NCBI GenBank assembly: GCA_018257865.1
Contig: JAEUBA010000012.1
Coordinates: 124,001-188,000 of the forward strand
DNA: 64,000 nucleotides
DNA from: Stereocaulon alpinum
Lineage: Eukaryota > Ascomycota > Lecanoromycetes > Lecanorales > Stereocaulaceae
Reading direction: 5' to 3'
Both the position numbers and the translations under genes were made by a program. Shown here piece after piece: positions 47,171 to 57,158 of this stretch (the stretch's first letter is position 1; each line of letters begins with the position of its first letter). Under the pieces are notes generated by a model. The model was not told the DNA's origin, ran no database searches, and worked only from the letters and a program-made list of their open reading frames with translations.

Positions 47171-47693
47171 CTTAGTTCAGTGATAAGGAAGCTGTGAGAG
47201 TATCTCGCAGACTGACAATGTGCCTCGAGAAGAGTGCTCAGCAATAGAAATTCTCATAGTACTAGATCAAAGTGTTTACTAAGACTTTTCGAACCACCTT
47301 AGAAGTGTAACAAGCCGTTGCACATTTCTCCCTTGGTACCATGAGATACCGCGTGACGACAAGGCACACCTACTCCACCGCGGGCTCAATGTCGCAAGCA
47401 TATACCCATGTATCGGACATAAGACCATGACAAAGCCGAAGCAAGCTCATCGAGGTTTGGACCAGAGTAATGTATTTTGGATACTCCGGGTCAAATGCCC
47501 AACTAGAGGCGGACTCTGCATCGGTTCGTCGAGTTCGTAGGACAGCCTTCGCATCAGAAATGCTTAGCGAGGTCACTATGACAAACGTGAAATCGTCCTG
47601 TCTTCCTAGCGGGTAGACTGAATCGGAATAGATGCTTGGGAGTAGTAATTGGTTACTTCTACCGACTCATGATCTACCTAAGCCCATTGTGTT
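47171..47693. other. Intergenic: P450 promoter
   Basis: About 520 bases between the P450 start and the FMO stop. Contains one cluster motif at 47481-47492. No gene seen. Confidence 0.6.
47481..47492 (-). promoter_or_regulatory. Cluster motif copy 3 (variant), GACCCGGAGTAT
   Basis: Read on the minus strand, core CCGGAGTAT is exact; one extra C separates it from GA. It lies upstream of the P450 gene in the same orientation. Confidence 0.5.
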
Positions 47694-49903
47694 TCAAGCA
47701 GCTGGCACAAGCCACTCAGCGAAGTACCTCTCCAGCTCTTCCACCTGATCTACAAACATACTCGTCCCAATCCACAAGTCCGGCCTAACGAAGACGAGCG
47801 CCCCCTTCGCATGGTCAACCTCGTAGCACGTATGGGCGTCTTCATCAGGCGCTCTATCATCATAAATAATGGTACAATTTTCTCTCAAGCCCGTAAACTC
47901 GTCCGGTGCAAGTAGAGGGAGTGTCTCTCTAGGAAGGCATTTCGTCATTAGCACAGCGTTGAAGCGGGCCTTGCCCCCGTATTTGTGGAAAAATCCGTTG
48001 GGCGACGACATAGCCGTTGACAGCTTTTTCAAAGCCTGGCGTACGGGACCTTGAAGATCGGATGCAAAGATCACAAGGTGAAGTGTCGAAGCACCGGTCA
48101 GGACGTCGTAGAGGTAGCCAGTGCTCGTGTTCGAGAAACAGACTCGTGGATTCGGGGCACGAACACCGTTGCGAGGCCCGATTGCGGCGGTTTCGTTGAC
48201 AGGATTGATAACGCTAGGGGCGTAGTCGGCATCTAGACCTAACAAGAAATGACCGTTGACACCGAAGAAAGATTTGAGGAATTCAATATCCTCTTCGGGG
48301 TGGTCTTGTGCTGGATTGTACTTCTGAGGCTCCGGCAATGGTGGCCATTCCTTGCGTACGTGACTGAAATTCGCAAGCGGAAACGTGGAATTGCAGACGA
48401 AGCGAAGATAAGAACCCGAGACATGAATGATGCGATTTGCGTGGTAGCGTCTCTCAGAGTCGTATGTGGGTCCAAGACTCTCCAGCTTCGCCTTGTTTTG
48501 GGCGATGAGGCCAACCTTCCAGGCCAGATTTGCTGAGTCCATAATTGATGCATTGAGGCCGAAAGCTCCCATGACGGAGTGAATGTGAGCAGCATCTCCA
48601 GCCAAATGGACTCGCAAGTCCTTCGATGAGAAAGACCGCGCCACCCGCTCACTGATTTTCCAGACGGTGAACCAGCTTAATGGAGAGGCAAATTTCAGCG
48701 TGTAGGGTGCGAAGATCTTGTTTGCCTGTTCCAGTACTTCTTCTGCCGTGACTGAAGAGGCCTCCACGTGACCACCTGACTCTTGGAACTCCTGGTCCTT
48801 CGATTGACGACTTTGAGCGATAGGGCCAGTGGCGGATGTATCGAGCTGAGTGTAGAGCCGAATGTAACCTTCTTCACGGGGAATAATGACACAGCCTCCA
48901 TGTTTGGAGGAGATCACTGATCCGAAAACCCAAGCGTGGGGATAGTCACTTTCGAAGATACAATCTAAGATCCCCCAGTAGATATCGGTGCTGACTCCAT
49001 CGAAAGGTATCTGCAGCTTCTTTCGGATCATGCTAGCACCTCCGTCGCTACCAATCAGAAACTTGGCGCGAACAGTTTCTTCGCTCCCAGTCTTTGAATC
49101 CTTCAGTTTTATCTGTACAGGATGATCTACTGACGAATCTGCAGAGGTCGTAAAATCGGATATCATCGTCTCCCTCTCTACCAATATCTGATGTCGTAGC
49201 AGGTCACGGACATAGATTCTCTCTAGTTGACCTTGAGTGATTATGTGCAAACCTCGATACCTCGAGTCCGACTGATGAGACTGGTGGAAAAGCAGTTTCT
49301 TGCCGTCCTTGTATATGGCAGTCCGTTCGATAAGCGGACCTTCTTCATGTACTTCAGTCGCCAGTCCCCAGGAATGGAGAGTCTCGAGGAAACGCGGCTG
49401 AACGCCATCAGCTCTACCAGCAATCAGAGGAGCGGATGCTTTGTCTAATTCGGAAAGTCAGACCTCGTAAAGTTCTTAGAACCTTGTAAGCTTGGGGCAC
49501 TTACCAATAATTCGGAAATTGACGCCTTGTCTGGCAAGGCTAACAGCTATCTGAAGTCCAGCGGGTCCAGCTGAGTAGAAAACACGTGAATAAAAGCCTG
49601 TCATAAAGATAGGACTGCCTTACCACCGCATATCAATACGTCAACATTGCTGCTAGGTTTCCACCACTCTGGCAATCCATGTGGAGACTTCGTCCCATCA
49701 AAAATCGTTGGCCATGTCCTTAATGTGTTCAAGCCGAGGGAGTTGTGCACATTTGATGTCAAAATCTCTGATGTAGGTGGTGTGACATAATGTGGCTCTT
49801 CCTTGTCTTCGACAATTTCCACACTGTCGGTCTTCCAAGGAAACTTTTCCCCGGGTTCTCTGAAACCATTCTTCCAGGTATAAGCTGGGACTGACTTGGC
49901 CAT
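47694..49903 (-). CDS. FAD-dependent phenol 2-monooxygenase-like hydroxylase
   Basis: Flavoprotein aromatic hydroxylase adding an oxygen to a phenol with NADPH and O2. Three exons (49903-49624, 49570-49505, 49438-47694) give 696 residues, close to phenol hydroxylase length. FAD/NADPH motifs: GAGPAG at 93-98 (split by an intron), RADGVQPR near 124, a DG motif GSDGGAS near 245-251, and LRVHLAGDAAH with the GD pair at about 396-397. The C-terminal 200 residues match the thioredoxin-like phenol hydroxylase dimerisation domain (TGYLYDVLTG region, then YEVDHAKGALVFVRPDLWIG). It shares an 830-bp divergent promoter with the esterase. Expected to hydroxylate or oxidatively dearomatise the aryl intermediate; the exact position is unknown. 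Confidence 0.92.
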
Positions 49904-50010
49904 GACTGCTCAGAGAGAACTATGACCAGAGAAGATGATATTAATGGAGACGTAATGTTGTATGGACTTTGAACCATATCTAATGTCTCCATTCAATATG
50001 CATCTCGGAT

Positions 50011-50023
50011 GATACTCCGGTCC
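50011..50023 (-). promoter_or_regulatory. Cluster motif copy 4, GGACCGGAGTATC
   Basis: Exact 13-base match to the copy at 33228-33240, on the min­us strand, 108 bp from the FMO start. Confidence 0.65.
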
Positions 50024-50388
50024 TGCAGGATAAGGCATGTAAAGATCTATTTGTTGCTTGTGCTTCGAAGCCAAAACTGGACAGACAAGAAGACATAATG
50101 GTAAAGTGAAGTCTTGACGTGATCGATGTATTAGCTTGATCGAGAACCGAATCACGAAATCTCGTGAAGAGAAGAAAGCTATCCAGCAGAGAGACTAAGC
50201 CCGAAAAGTGTGCCAAGAGAAGGTGCTTCAAAAATCCAACCGCAGGTGTTAGCGCGCAATAAGACGTGGGCAGTCTGAGACACCATCTTTCAAGCCGAAT
50301 GGTGAAACGCGAGCTCATCACACGAAGTGACAGGAGTGCAGCAGTGAGCTTGACTGCAGCATCAAGCCGTGAGGTGTCATCGTGCATC

Positions 50389-50400
50389 GTACTCCGGGCC
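50389..50400 (-). promoter_or_regulatory. Cluster motif copy 5 (variant), GGCCCGGAGTAC
   Basis: Core CCGGAGTA is exact; the flank differs. It lies in the FMO/esterase divergent promoter, nearer the esterase. Confidence 0.45.
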
Positions 50401-50730
50401 GCCAAAGTACTGTAAGGGATGTGTGCCGTCGGCTGCGATTGCCAAGATTATCTTCACAAGCGAACAAGTGTGTACGGTTTCTCGAAACCGCCGATGTCTG
50501 GGCTACTGTGAACCGTGATCAACAGACTGCAATGCTGAACTGGCTAGCATCTAATACAAGCTTTGCACAGCCCTTGGGAGTGTCGCGCTCTGTATCCGAA
50601 GTCGTACTGTTACAGCACTAAAGGATGACAGAAATAACCTGGTCTTTCACGAGTACCCGAAAACGCCCCAGAAAAATAGCCTCGTCGCTGATACAAGCTG
50701 AAACCGCTGATTCCTATACCGATTACAACC

Positions 50731-52160
50731 ATGATAATTTCAGAGGAATGGCTCACGTTCGAAAAGGAAGTTTTGGGACAGCGGCCTTTGTTCACAGGGA
50801 CAGTGGAGGAGTGTCGAAATGCGTACCAGGCAACCTCGGATAATCTAGCGCCTCAGTACCCAAAGCCATCAGAATATGAGGTTGACGAGCGTACGTGAAT
50901 GGAAGCACACTTTGTCAGCCGATTCAAATGATGGCGTGTTAAACGATTTTCTGTGAGCACTGAGACTAATTCTGAGCAGATTGGGAGACTACAGACGGTG
51001 GGATTCGCTTGTTGATATGCACTCCAAGGAATGCATCTAAAACTAGCAAGCTTCCCGTAGGCGTCTTGTGAGTGCAAAATCCCACCCGCTCAACTAACCT
51101 ACCAAATGATTCAATGCGGCAGCTGAGAGTGACAAATCTAGCGCACATGGAGGTGGTCATATTGCTGGAGGCGTAGGTCCGGAAAAGTCCTCTTTTGACG
51201 ATCGTATGTAAGCCAGAGATCGATGATATACAGAGTAAAACGCTGGTGCTAATGATGGGCATGATTCCAGGAATGTGCCGCTACGTAGCGCAGAATGCTC
51301 AAATTATAGTCATTCAGATTGACTTCAGACTCGGTCCTGAGCACCCAACTCCAGCGCAGGTCGAAGACTGCACGTCGGCATACAAATGGGTCAGTACTCC
51401 GAATCTGTGGAGTTGCGGCTAGTTGATTTCCCCTGCTGTGGTAGCGCTAACTCCCTGTAGTGCCATTCCAATTCCTCCAAGTTCAACGGCGATCCAGACA
51501 GATTCATTTCCTTCGGTTCTTCGCTTGGTGGAGGCGTAGCCTTCGCAGTTACTCTCAAACTAATCGATGAGAATCTCGGATCGTTGGTCAAGGGCATAGT
51601 CGCTATGTGTCCTGCTGCAATGCATCCGTTCAATGTACCTGAAGAGTACAAGAGCATGTATAAAGCATACGACGAGACATGGACGGGTGCGCCGATGCAA
51701 GATGGTGAAAGCATGGTGGTCTTTTATAGTAAGTCGATAGCATTGAACGAGCGTGCAAAGTCGTCAAATGACTGACAAGATCGATCAAAGACCACAATGG
51801 AGGAACGAAACAGCTGGCCAACCCCTACGTCTTTCCGTGCCTGCACCCAGGTCTACGCAATCTTCCACCAACATATATTTCCGTGTGTGGCCTTGACCCG
51901 GTGCGTGATGACGGGACTGTCCTCAAGTACAACCTCGACAAATTTGGGTACGTTGAGTGTTCCACATGAGGGCATCTAGAGAGTCCAACCCTCCACTCCT
52001 GTTTGCTGATGGCTGATATGTCTTCTCCAATAGAATCAAGAACAAGTTCGATCGCTATGACGGAATGCCCCATTATTTCTGGGTGTTTCCGCAGCTCAAA
52101 GACTCAGAACGTTTTCACGCCAACGTAGTCCAGGGAGTCAAATGGGTCGTCTCGCTGTGA
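50731..52160 (+). CDS. HSL-family alpha/beta hydrolase (esterase)
   Basis: Seven exons join in frame (50731-50890, 50980-51067, 51142-51203, 51271-51389, 51461-51728, 51791-51947, 52034-52160), giving 326 residues. Hormone-sensitive-lipase family marks: oxyanion motif HGGGH at 85-89, DFRLGPEHPTPAQVEDC (the family Y/FRL-PEHP-PA-ED block), nucleophile GSSLGG with Ser164, acid Asp268 in VCGLDPVRDDG, and His298 in DGMPHYFWVFP. All catalytic residues are present. No signal peptide. In polyketide clusters such enzymes hydrolyse esters or lactones (for example versiconal hemiacetal acetate esterase in aflatoxin biosynthesis), so a deacylation or lactone step is likely. The start ATG gives MIISEEWLTFEKEVLG. 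It is divergent from the FMO gene. Confidence 0.88.
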
Positions 52161-52348
52161 TTGTTAAAGCGGCCCTCTAGCAAACCACAATGGAGCCCCA
52201 GCTATAGAAAGTGAATACATTTCCAGCCTAAACAGTTGTGCACCGGGTCAAGTATGGTCTCGTAGATAGCGGATGATATGCCTTTATGATGCTCTTCCCA
52301 GTTTACAGCCCTTGTATGTATCACACTTAAGCCTGCCCCAAGCATCAT

Positions 52349-52798
52349 TCAGCCATCTTTCTGGTTTTCCATTTCCGCACCAAGTACCTTCTCCAGATGT
52401 GCCGTGTCCATGAAAGCCTTGACCTCCGTGATCACGCTCTCCTCGTTGAACCGCATATGCCAGGAATAGTGTTGGTCGTACAAGACTCCACTCTTTGTAT
52501 ATGTGTCGACCGTCTTCAGCTCCGCCACGGCTTGTCCATCTTCTCCAGCGATGATGCCTTGCTCACCACCTGGAACCTCCAATTTCATGCCTGGGGCGGC
52601 CAAGAGAGGACCAATCTTCGCGAAAGTAGCAGCACGGTAGGACTCTTTAGTTCTCCAGGTTCCAGAGAGCATCATGTGCCCCGTAACAGTCCAGATGACA
52701 TTGTCGCTGACATGGGCGAAAAATTCGTTATTGCCGGCTGGAGGGCTGGAGAGGGGCCGGAGAATGGCGAGGATTTGTGAGCGAGTTGGGTACGGCAT
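52349..52798 (-). CDS. SnoaL/NTF2-like protein
   Basis: Single exon of 149 residues, starting at the first ATG of the frame (MPYPTRSQILAIL). The pattern FFAHVSDNVIWTVTGHMMLSG near residues 26-46 and WHMRFNEESVITEVKAFMDT near 110-130 is that of the NTF2-like / SnoaL alpha+beta barrel family. Members include polyketide cyclases, dehydratases and isomerases as well as non-enzymatic proteins, and fungal clusters often carry one. No signal peptide. It may help cyclise or rearrange the product, but no catalytic residue can be assigned. It is divergent from the MDR gene across 753 bases. Confidence 0.8.
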   Translation of the reverse strand: MPYPTRSQILAILRPLSSPPAGNNEFFAHVSDNVIWTVTGHMMLSGTWRTKESYRAATFAKIGPLLAAPGMKLEVPGGEQGIIAGEDGQAVAELKTVDTYTKSGVLYDQHYSWHMRFNEESVITEVKAFMDTAHLEKVLGAEMENQKDG

Positions 52799-53551
52799 TT
52801 GGATAACTCGCTGGTGCGAGGTAGTTGAGTTGAGTTCAATGAATCGTGTACACGGTGTGTAGGGCAACGGAAGCTTCGTTCAGCAGTGCAGGGCCACAGC
52901 CGAATCTCGGCGAAACGGCCACTATAGGGTTCAGCTACGTGCCCCTAGCACAGCCCCCATAGCACGTCATTATGACCCCGTAGTTGGCCCCTAAAGCTGA
53001 ACATCCCGCGCGTCTTCCCAGCTTTGATGGGCCGGCGACCTTAGCGCTGACAGCAACAGAACGTCATGACCCAACTTACAGTACGTACGTATCTCTGCCT
53101 CACCATCGACGATCATTAATCTCAAAGCTGAGCGATGCTTGAAGCGGGGTTAAATTCTTCATCTGGTGTTGTTATTTCCGCCCTTGCTAGCATACCTAGC
53201 AGATCTAGCATTGTAGCTTTGTCACTACAAGTGTTTCGAGCCATGATCGTCCCTATTGCAGACACCCTTCTTCCTTTGGAAAGATCAGTGGATCCTAACG
53301 CTGAGGCCCTTGCAGTAAGGCATAATGCATCCTTTGCAGCGTCGGAACAACATCGTAACTCCGGTCCGGTGTATGCTCTTGCTTGATAAGCTTGGGTTGT
53401 ATAGTTAAGCTGCCGAGGCTGCGCATATTGAGAGCTCTTGCTTCAATATCAATCATGTCATTCTTCCAATTGGCTCTGGTCTCTTAACCTTGTCCGCATT
53501 TGCAACTGTTCAGTACCGTTTCCACCCACCAGTCATCACTCAATACATACA
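52799..53551. promoter_or_regulatory. Divergent promoter of SnoaL-like and MDR genes
   Basis: 753 bases between opposed start codons. Contains a cluster motif copy at 53357-53367. Around 52915-53010 short imperfect inverted pieces occur, possibly an eroded element; not annotated as such. Confidence 0.55.
53357..53367 (-). promoter_or_regulatory. Cluster motif copy 6 (variant), GGACCGGAGTT
   Basis: GGACCGGAGT is exact on the minus strand. 185 bp from the MDR start codon. Confidence 0.5.
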
Positions 53552-54789
53552 ATGAAAGAAGCCCTCGTCCATGCCGGCCCTCGGGTCGAGCTCAAAGAAT
53601 CTCCTATCCCAAGTCCCAATGCCTCCCAAGTCGTCATCAAAGTGGTTTTCTCGGGCACAAATCCTAAAGACTGGAAAGTATGCTATCCTTTCCCCACCCG
53701 AGAACAGAAAAGCAATCTCACAATCTGACAACTATACCCCATAGTACACAGAATGGACCGACAAAGCCTTCAACCACGGCGACGATATAGCAGGGATAGT
53801 CCACACTGTTGGCTCTGATATCACAGAGTTCAAGCCTGGAGACAGAGTAGCTGCGTTTCACGAGATGAACACGCCCGGAGGCAGCTTTGCAGAATACGCA
53901 CTCGCATGGGGCCACACAACCTTCCACATCCCCAAGAAAACGAGCTTCGAAGGCAAGCACAGCCTCTTCCAAAAAAAAACCCCTCCTCGCAGCAACTAAC
54001 CCAACCACCCAACGAACAGACGCTTCCACCCTCCCCCTCGCCTTCATGACCGCCGCCCTAGCCCTCTACAACTCCCTCCACCTCCCCCTCCCCTTCCTCC
54101 CCGCCCCCACAGACTCACCCCCCAAAACGCCCCTCCTAATCTACTCCGGCGCCTCAGCAGTAGGCGCCTACGCCATCAAACTCGCCCGCCTCTCCAACAT
54201 CCACCCCATCATAGCCGTCGCAGGTGCCGGCATCCCCTTCGTCCAAACCCTCCTCGACCCCTCCAAAGGCGACACAGTCCTCGACTACCGAGCCTCCCCA
54301 CAAACCCTCACAAGCAACATCAAACACGCAGTGACAAAAGCCTGCGGAGCACAAGCAAAACTAGAACACGCGCTTGACGCAGCTACGTTCCAGGGAAGCT
54401 GGGACATCGTGTCGAAATCCATGGACGGCAAGGGATCCGCAACGTTCATCTTACCCGGTTACCAAGGCCAGGGCTTACCGGAGACACTGCAAACGAGCAT
54501 GACATACGTAGGCGCCGTGCATCAAGATAAAGCCGCTTTGGCAGCGACGAGCGAGCAATTCGGAGGCGCTCTGAAGGGTAGTCAGGGGGACATGGGGCTC
54601 GGGACGAAGGAGTTTGGGTATGTGTGGTTTAGGTTGTTGGGGAGGGGGTTGCAGGAGGGGTGGATGACGGGACATCCGTGGGAGGTTGTGGAGGGGGGGT
54701 TGGAGCATGGGCTTGAGAGGGCGTTGGGGGATTTGAAGGCGGGGAAGGCGAGTGGGAAGAAGTTTATCGTTAAGATTGGCGAGGTGTGA
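53552..54789 (+). CDS. Zinc-independent MDR / quinone-oxidoreductase-like enzyme
   Basis: NAD(P)H-dependent medium-chain reductase, likely an enoyl or quinone reductase or trans-acting ER. Three exons (53552-53677, 53745-53952, 54020-54789) give 367 residues. GroES-like half: MKEALVHAGPRVELKESPIP, NPKDWKYTEWTD, HGDDIAGIVHTVGSDI. Nucleotide half: STLPLAFMTAALALY then YSGASAVGAYAIKLAR (Rossmann GxSxxG type). Structural and catalytic zinc ligands of alcohol dehydrogenases are absent. Intron 2 begins with GC, not GT (AAG|GCAAGC, acceptor AACAG); the phase is right and the join restores the family sequence. The 3' half of the gene is strongly G-rich on the coding strand after a C-rich middle. It lies within the cluster, with a cluster motif copy 185 bp upstream. 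Confidence 0.88.
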
Positions 54790-55139
54790 TGGGGTGTGGT
54801 GTGGTGGGGTTCGCGATGTCGTTGTGTGTACGTACTTGTCAAAGGTACATAGATGCAGGGGCCAGTACCCCCGGGGTCCAAGCACTCAATCCAATCGATA
54901 GGACCTTCGTTATTCATGATTCAACCCTGGTTTGACACATGCACATAGAGAACCTTTGAAAGCAAGAATTCGTTGGCTCGTCTAAATCCCTCTATCTCTT
55001 ATCTATGAACACATGTAGTCAATGCATTAATCATCACCACCACACACCAAATACCTATGCACACCAGTCGTCAGACTTATCAATCACATCACTGCATCTC
55101 ATATGTGCACCAGTCGTAGATCTCATAGATCACATCACA
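54790..55139. other. Convergent 3' flanks, no gene seen
   Basis: 350 bases between the MDR stop and the Myb stop, with a short CATCACATCA-type repeat near 55080-55140. Nothing else. Confidence 0.5.
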
Positions 55140-56654
55140 TCATTGCGTCTCAAACTTAACCTTCGCTTTGCTCTTGATCAAGATATCCATGATAGCAGCC
55201 ACAGTGCTCGGCTCAGCGCCATCCAGCATGATAGTCGTTTGCGTCGTGGGAGTGGGTGGAGGGGAAGAAGTGCCGTAGCCTGGTAGTTGGGATTGTCGTT
55301 CTAGTTCCATTGCATTGTTGTTTGACGTTCCGTAGGTGTTGCTGCACGATTGTTGCGAGTGGTGGCTTTTGTAGCTTTGGCTTTGGTCTGATGCGTCTTG
55401 GGTATTGCTTTGAGGGCGCCCATATGAAGAGCTTGAAGGGCCAAAGTTGTCTGTGCCGAAATCGAAGATGTCGGTTTCAGAGTTGCGGGTTGGGGCTTTG
55501 GTGGGTTGCTTCTGGTTTGTCGTTGATGTTGAGAAGCCTCTTCCTCCTGGTGATGACAGATCAAATGTATGGTCCGCTCTCTCCAAGTCGAGTGTCGAGG
55601 AGGAAAGGTCCGCGATAGCTGGCCACTGGTCGAAAAGGAAGTTGTCGTCGAAACCAGTCCCATCTGCTATGGTTTTGCCGGATTCTTGCAGCTTTGAGCC
55701 GTCTATGGCGTCGAACGAGAATTCCATGTCGAGATCGTTGAATTCTGACATAACCACGCCATTGTCAAACATATCAGGCGTGTTTTGAGGGCTCTGCAAG
55801 CCGTAACCATCATTAGGTCGTGTGGGGCAGCAAGGCGGTGCGTCCTCCGGTACGACTATGGATTTTCGTTTGACGACTGAGTATCTATGGAAACAACGGT
55901 CATTAATAAAATTCGGGAATACAGTCAATGCTGGTGAACTTACTGATTCTTGACGTTGTTTGGCGATCTGTTAGGAAAATGAAGCGTTTGAATATCCTTC
56001 CACGCACTCCCATGCTTTCTCACAGCTTTCGTCAGGGTGATGTTCTGATTTGTTTTCTGTCAGTTACATCCGATACGATAGCTCATAATGATTCTTCACG
56101 GATCGTTCCGTACCTCCTGGTCAGACCAACTACTACGGTCAAGCTCCGGATTCAAGCAATGTGTCCACCGCTTCGAACACTCTGCAAATCAGAAGTCAGT
56201 ATCATTTGCTTAACGAGGTAGAGTTGCCAAGCACTTACGGTCTGCACTCCGGGTTTTCATCGTCTGAGCAATGGAAGCCCACGCCGGTCCATATTCATCC
56301 ACGTGTTGTTCAAGCAAGCGATCTTCTTCCTCTGTCCATGAGCCCTGATATCTCAAATCAGATTTTGCAACGAAGGCTTGCAATTCAAGATGTAGCCTGA
56401 CCTTCTTAAGCCCCCCAGCAACACCGTTATAAAACCGTTTTCGGCAGTCCTTGTTACTTCTCCCTTCGATCTTCTGAGCGATGAGATTCCAGTCATCGAC
56501 GGTACCATTATTCGCTGGGTTCGTGGACCAATGCGTCAGTTCGCAGAGCGTTAAAAATAGATCTTGAAGTAGCGTTACCTGCAGCCTGGGACTGCACCTC
56601 CTTCTGCAAAACCCCATCCTCTTCGGGTGTCCAACGCCTCTGCCGCTTCGACAT
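55140..56654 (-). CDS. Three-repeat Myb/SANT transcription factor
   Basis: Nuclear DNA-binding protein. Six exons join in frame (56654-56579, 56514-56402, 56344-56239, 56181-56114, 56044-55944, 55884-55140), giving 402 residues. Repeat 1 at about 6-56 (RRWTPEEDGVLQ ... RSNKDCRKRFYN), repeat 2 at about 63-108 (KGSWTEEEDRLLEQHV ... SADQCSKRWTHCL), repeat 3 at about 113-160 (SSWSDQENITLTKAV ... SPNNVKNQYSVV). The rest is acidic, then Q/S/N-rich, a typical activation region, with a conserved-looking tail ending MDILIKSKAKVKFE. It is the only transcription factor in the cluster part of the window, and a cluster motif lies 493 bp upstream, so it may be the pathway regulator. Zn2Cys6 proteins are the more usual choice and none is seen. 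Confidence 0.9.
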
Positions 56655-57146
56655 CTAGCAGAAGTGCCCGGAACGGAGACTTCAGGATCTAAGATGAGGG
56701 ACTTTGACTCTCCGAACAGCTCGAATATATTTTACGAATGTTGTTGCAGCACCTGAGAAACGAGACCGGAATAACTCAAGTACAGATTCAAGCACGCAAC
56801 ATACTTTGAGGCCAAGCACATAGAGCAATCAGCAAAATATGGCAATCTCGACACATCATTTAGCGTTGTACGAAGGATGCTAGGAGAATGCATTCCGCTC
56901 AACGGGCTACCTTTGGTTGGTGGCCTGGGCGTGGTGCTTGCTTATGGCTAGCTGACCTGTAAGCTGCAGAGGATTACTGTTATGGTTGATCCTGACGCGA
57001 ATCCTCCATAATGCATGGCTCAACGCTAGGATTACAACGTTCCATCACGGAAGCGTCTTACACCCACGCCAATGAGGTTAGCTGCTGACATTGGAACGGC
57101 AGTGAATCCTTGGGATGATCTACCTCTGTTCGGCTGATGCTTGAAA

Positions 57147-57158
57147 GACCGGAGTATC
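57147..57158 (+). promoter_or_regulatory. Cluster motif copy 7, GACCGGAGTATC
   Basis: Exact core, 493 bp upstream of the Myb start codon. If functional it would place the Myb gene in the same regulon, or under autoregulation. Confidence 0.55.

Larger units (their letters stand above)
49904..50730. promoter_or_regulatory. Divergent promoter of the FMO and the esterase
   Basis: 827 bases between opposed start codons, with cluster motif copies at 50011-50023 (108 bp from the FMO ATG) and 50389-50400 (331 bp from the esterase ATG). Short frames here are not genes. Confidence 0.65.

Noticed and set aside
52915..53015. Possible eroded MITE (GGGTTCAGCT ... AGCTGAACATCCC)
   Set aside because: Only short inverted pieces match; ends and target duplication cannot be set.
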